From assembly GCF_026151205.1 (NCBI RefSeq), contig NC_087073.1, forward strand, positions 15,705,837 through 15,769,836: 64,000 nucleotides of DNA, in the 5' to 3' direction. How positions within the stretch are numbered: the stretch's first letter is position 1; each line of letters begins with the position of its first letter. The position numbers and the translations under genes are program-made. This DNA comes from Bolinopsis microptera. Lineage: Eukaryota > Ctenophora > Tentaculata > Lobata > Bolinopsidae. Shown piece by piece: positions 63,720 through 64,000 of the stretch. The notes beneath the pieces are model-generated. The model made no database searches and was not told the DNA's origin. It saw only the letters and a list, made by a program, of their open reading frames with translations.

Positions 63720-64000
63720 TTCTTTAGTGTTCCGGTATTTTATTTCACGATTGTTTAATCCAGGTTTCGGGTCACGTGGGAAATTAATTCTTTAAATGGT
63801 ATCGGGGAAAGCCATTTAAATGTAGTCCGAAAATTATCATCGTTGTAATCGTCACCACTTTCCGCAAGCTGGGGATATCATCGTCAAAAATTGCATTATA
63901 ATAAAATGTGAAACGTCAGTTTCATGTAGTCACACACAGGAATGTTTTTGCCTTGCAGAGTGTACTCATACAGTTGCTTCTTGAACAGTCTTATTTCTAG
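63715..64000 (-). pseudogene. Inverted, indel-rich fragment of the nuclease gene
   Basis: Read on the minus strand, this matches copy 2 around 59000-59290 almost base for base (CAACTGTATGAGTACACTCT, ATGCAATTTTTGACGATGA, CAATCGTGAAATAAAATACC), but with many one- or two-base indels that destroy the frame. It directly abuts the end of the Penelope-like element and runs off the window. It could be a decayed fourth copy. The pattern (identity high, errors almost all indels) also fits uncorrected long-read sequence or a chimeric inverted join. Confidence 0.8.

Overview
This is an AT-rich, intron-rich animal nuclear genome window, most likely from an invertebrate. The evidence is consistent GT/AG exon structures, LINE, Penelope-like, SINE and MITE insertions, several tandem satellites and a conserved eukaryotic trafficking gene. 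Nothing is bacterial, and the sequence alone does not fix the phylum.

Layout. (1) 1-11 kb: a 49/47-bp satellite (1-1588) runs up to the 3' splice site of a plus-strand multi-exon gene. Nine exons between 1600 and 10771 join in one frame, and there is a possible alternative terminal exon at 5533-5636. I do not recognise the product. A tRNA-derived SINE and two small MITEs lie in its introns. (2) 11-27 kb: a tandem duplication, copy A 10992-20352 and copy B 20353-26920. It carries the last six exons of a minus-strand MON2 homologue. Most of the unit is nearly identical between copies, but 10992-12835 differs from its partner by many small indels. Copy A also holds a 5'-truncated LINE, inserted into a MITE and flanked by a 10-bp target duplication; copy B has the empty site. 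This could be a real recent duplication or two haplotypes wrongly joined in tandem. (3) 27-47.5 kb: further MON2 exons on the minus strand, with long introns. The introns hold a pair of paralogous two-helix membrane-protein ORFs, foldback elements, a 2.5-kb inverted-repeat element with a CR1-like fragment inside it, and a 35-bp minisatellite with higher-order structure. The 5' part of MON2 (DCB/HUS end) is not seen in the window. (4) 50-64 kb: an array of Artemis/SNM1C-like metallo-beta-lactamase/beta-CASP nuclease genes on the plus strand, all without introns in the coding part. Copy 1 is broken by a 23-bp duplication and a second frameshift. Copy 2 has one frameshift in a T run. Copy 3 is open, but its 3' end is replaced by a 5'-truncated Penelope-like retroelement with a GIY-YIG endonuclease. 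A fourth, inverted, indel-rich fragment resembling copy 2 lies at the right edge. All three main copies share a second, unrecognised C-terminal domain of about 230 residues.

MON2 is a housekeeping Golgi/endosome scaffold. The Artemis-like array is the most distinctive part: Zn-ligand motifs are kept in every copy, an unknown domain is fused to the nuclease, and mobile elements sit at its promoter and 3' end. Two stretches (10992-12835 and 63715-64000) look like uncorrected long-read sequence, so local assembly structure should be treated with care.
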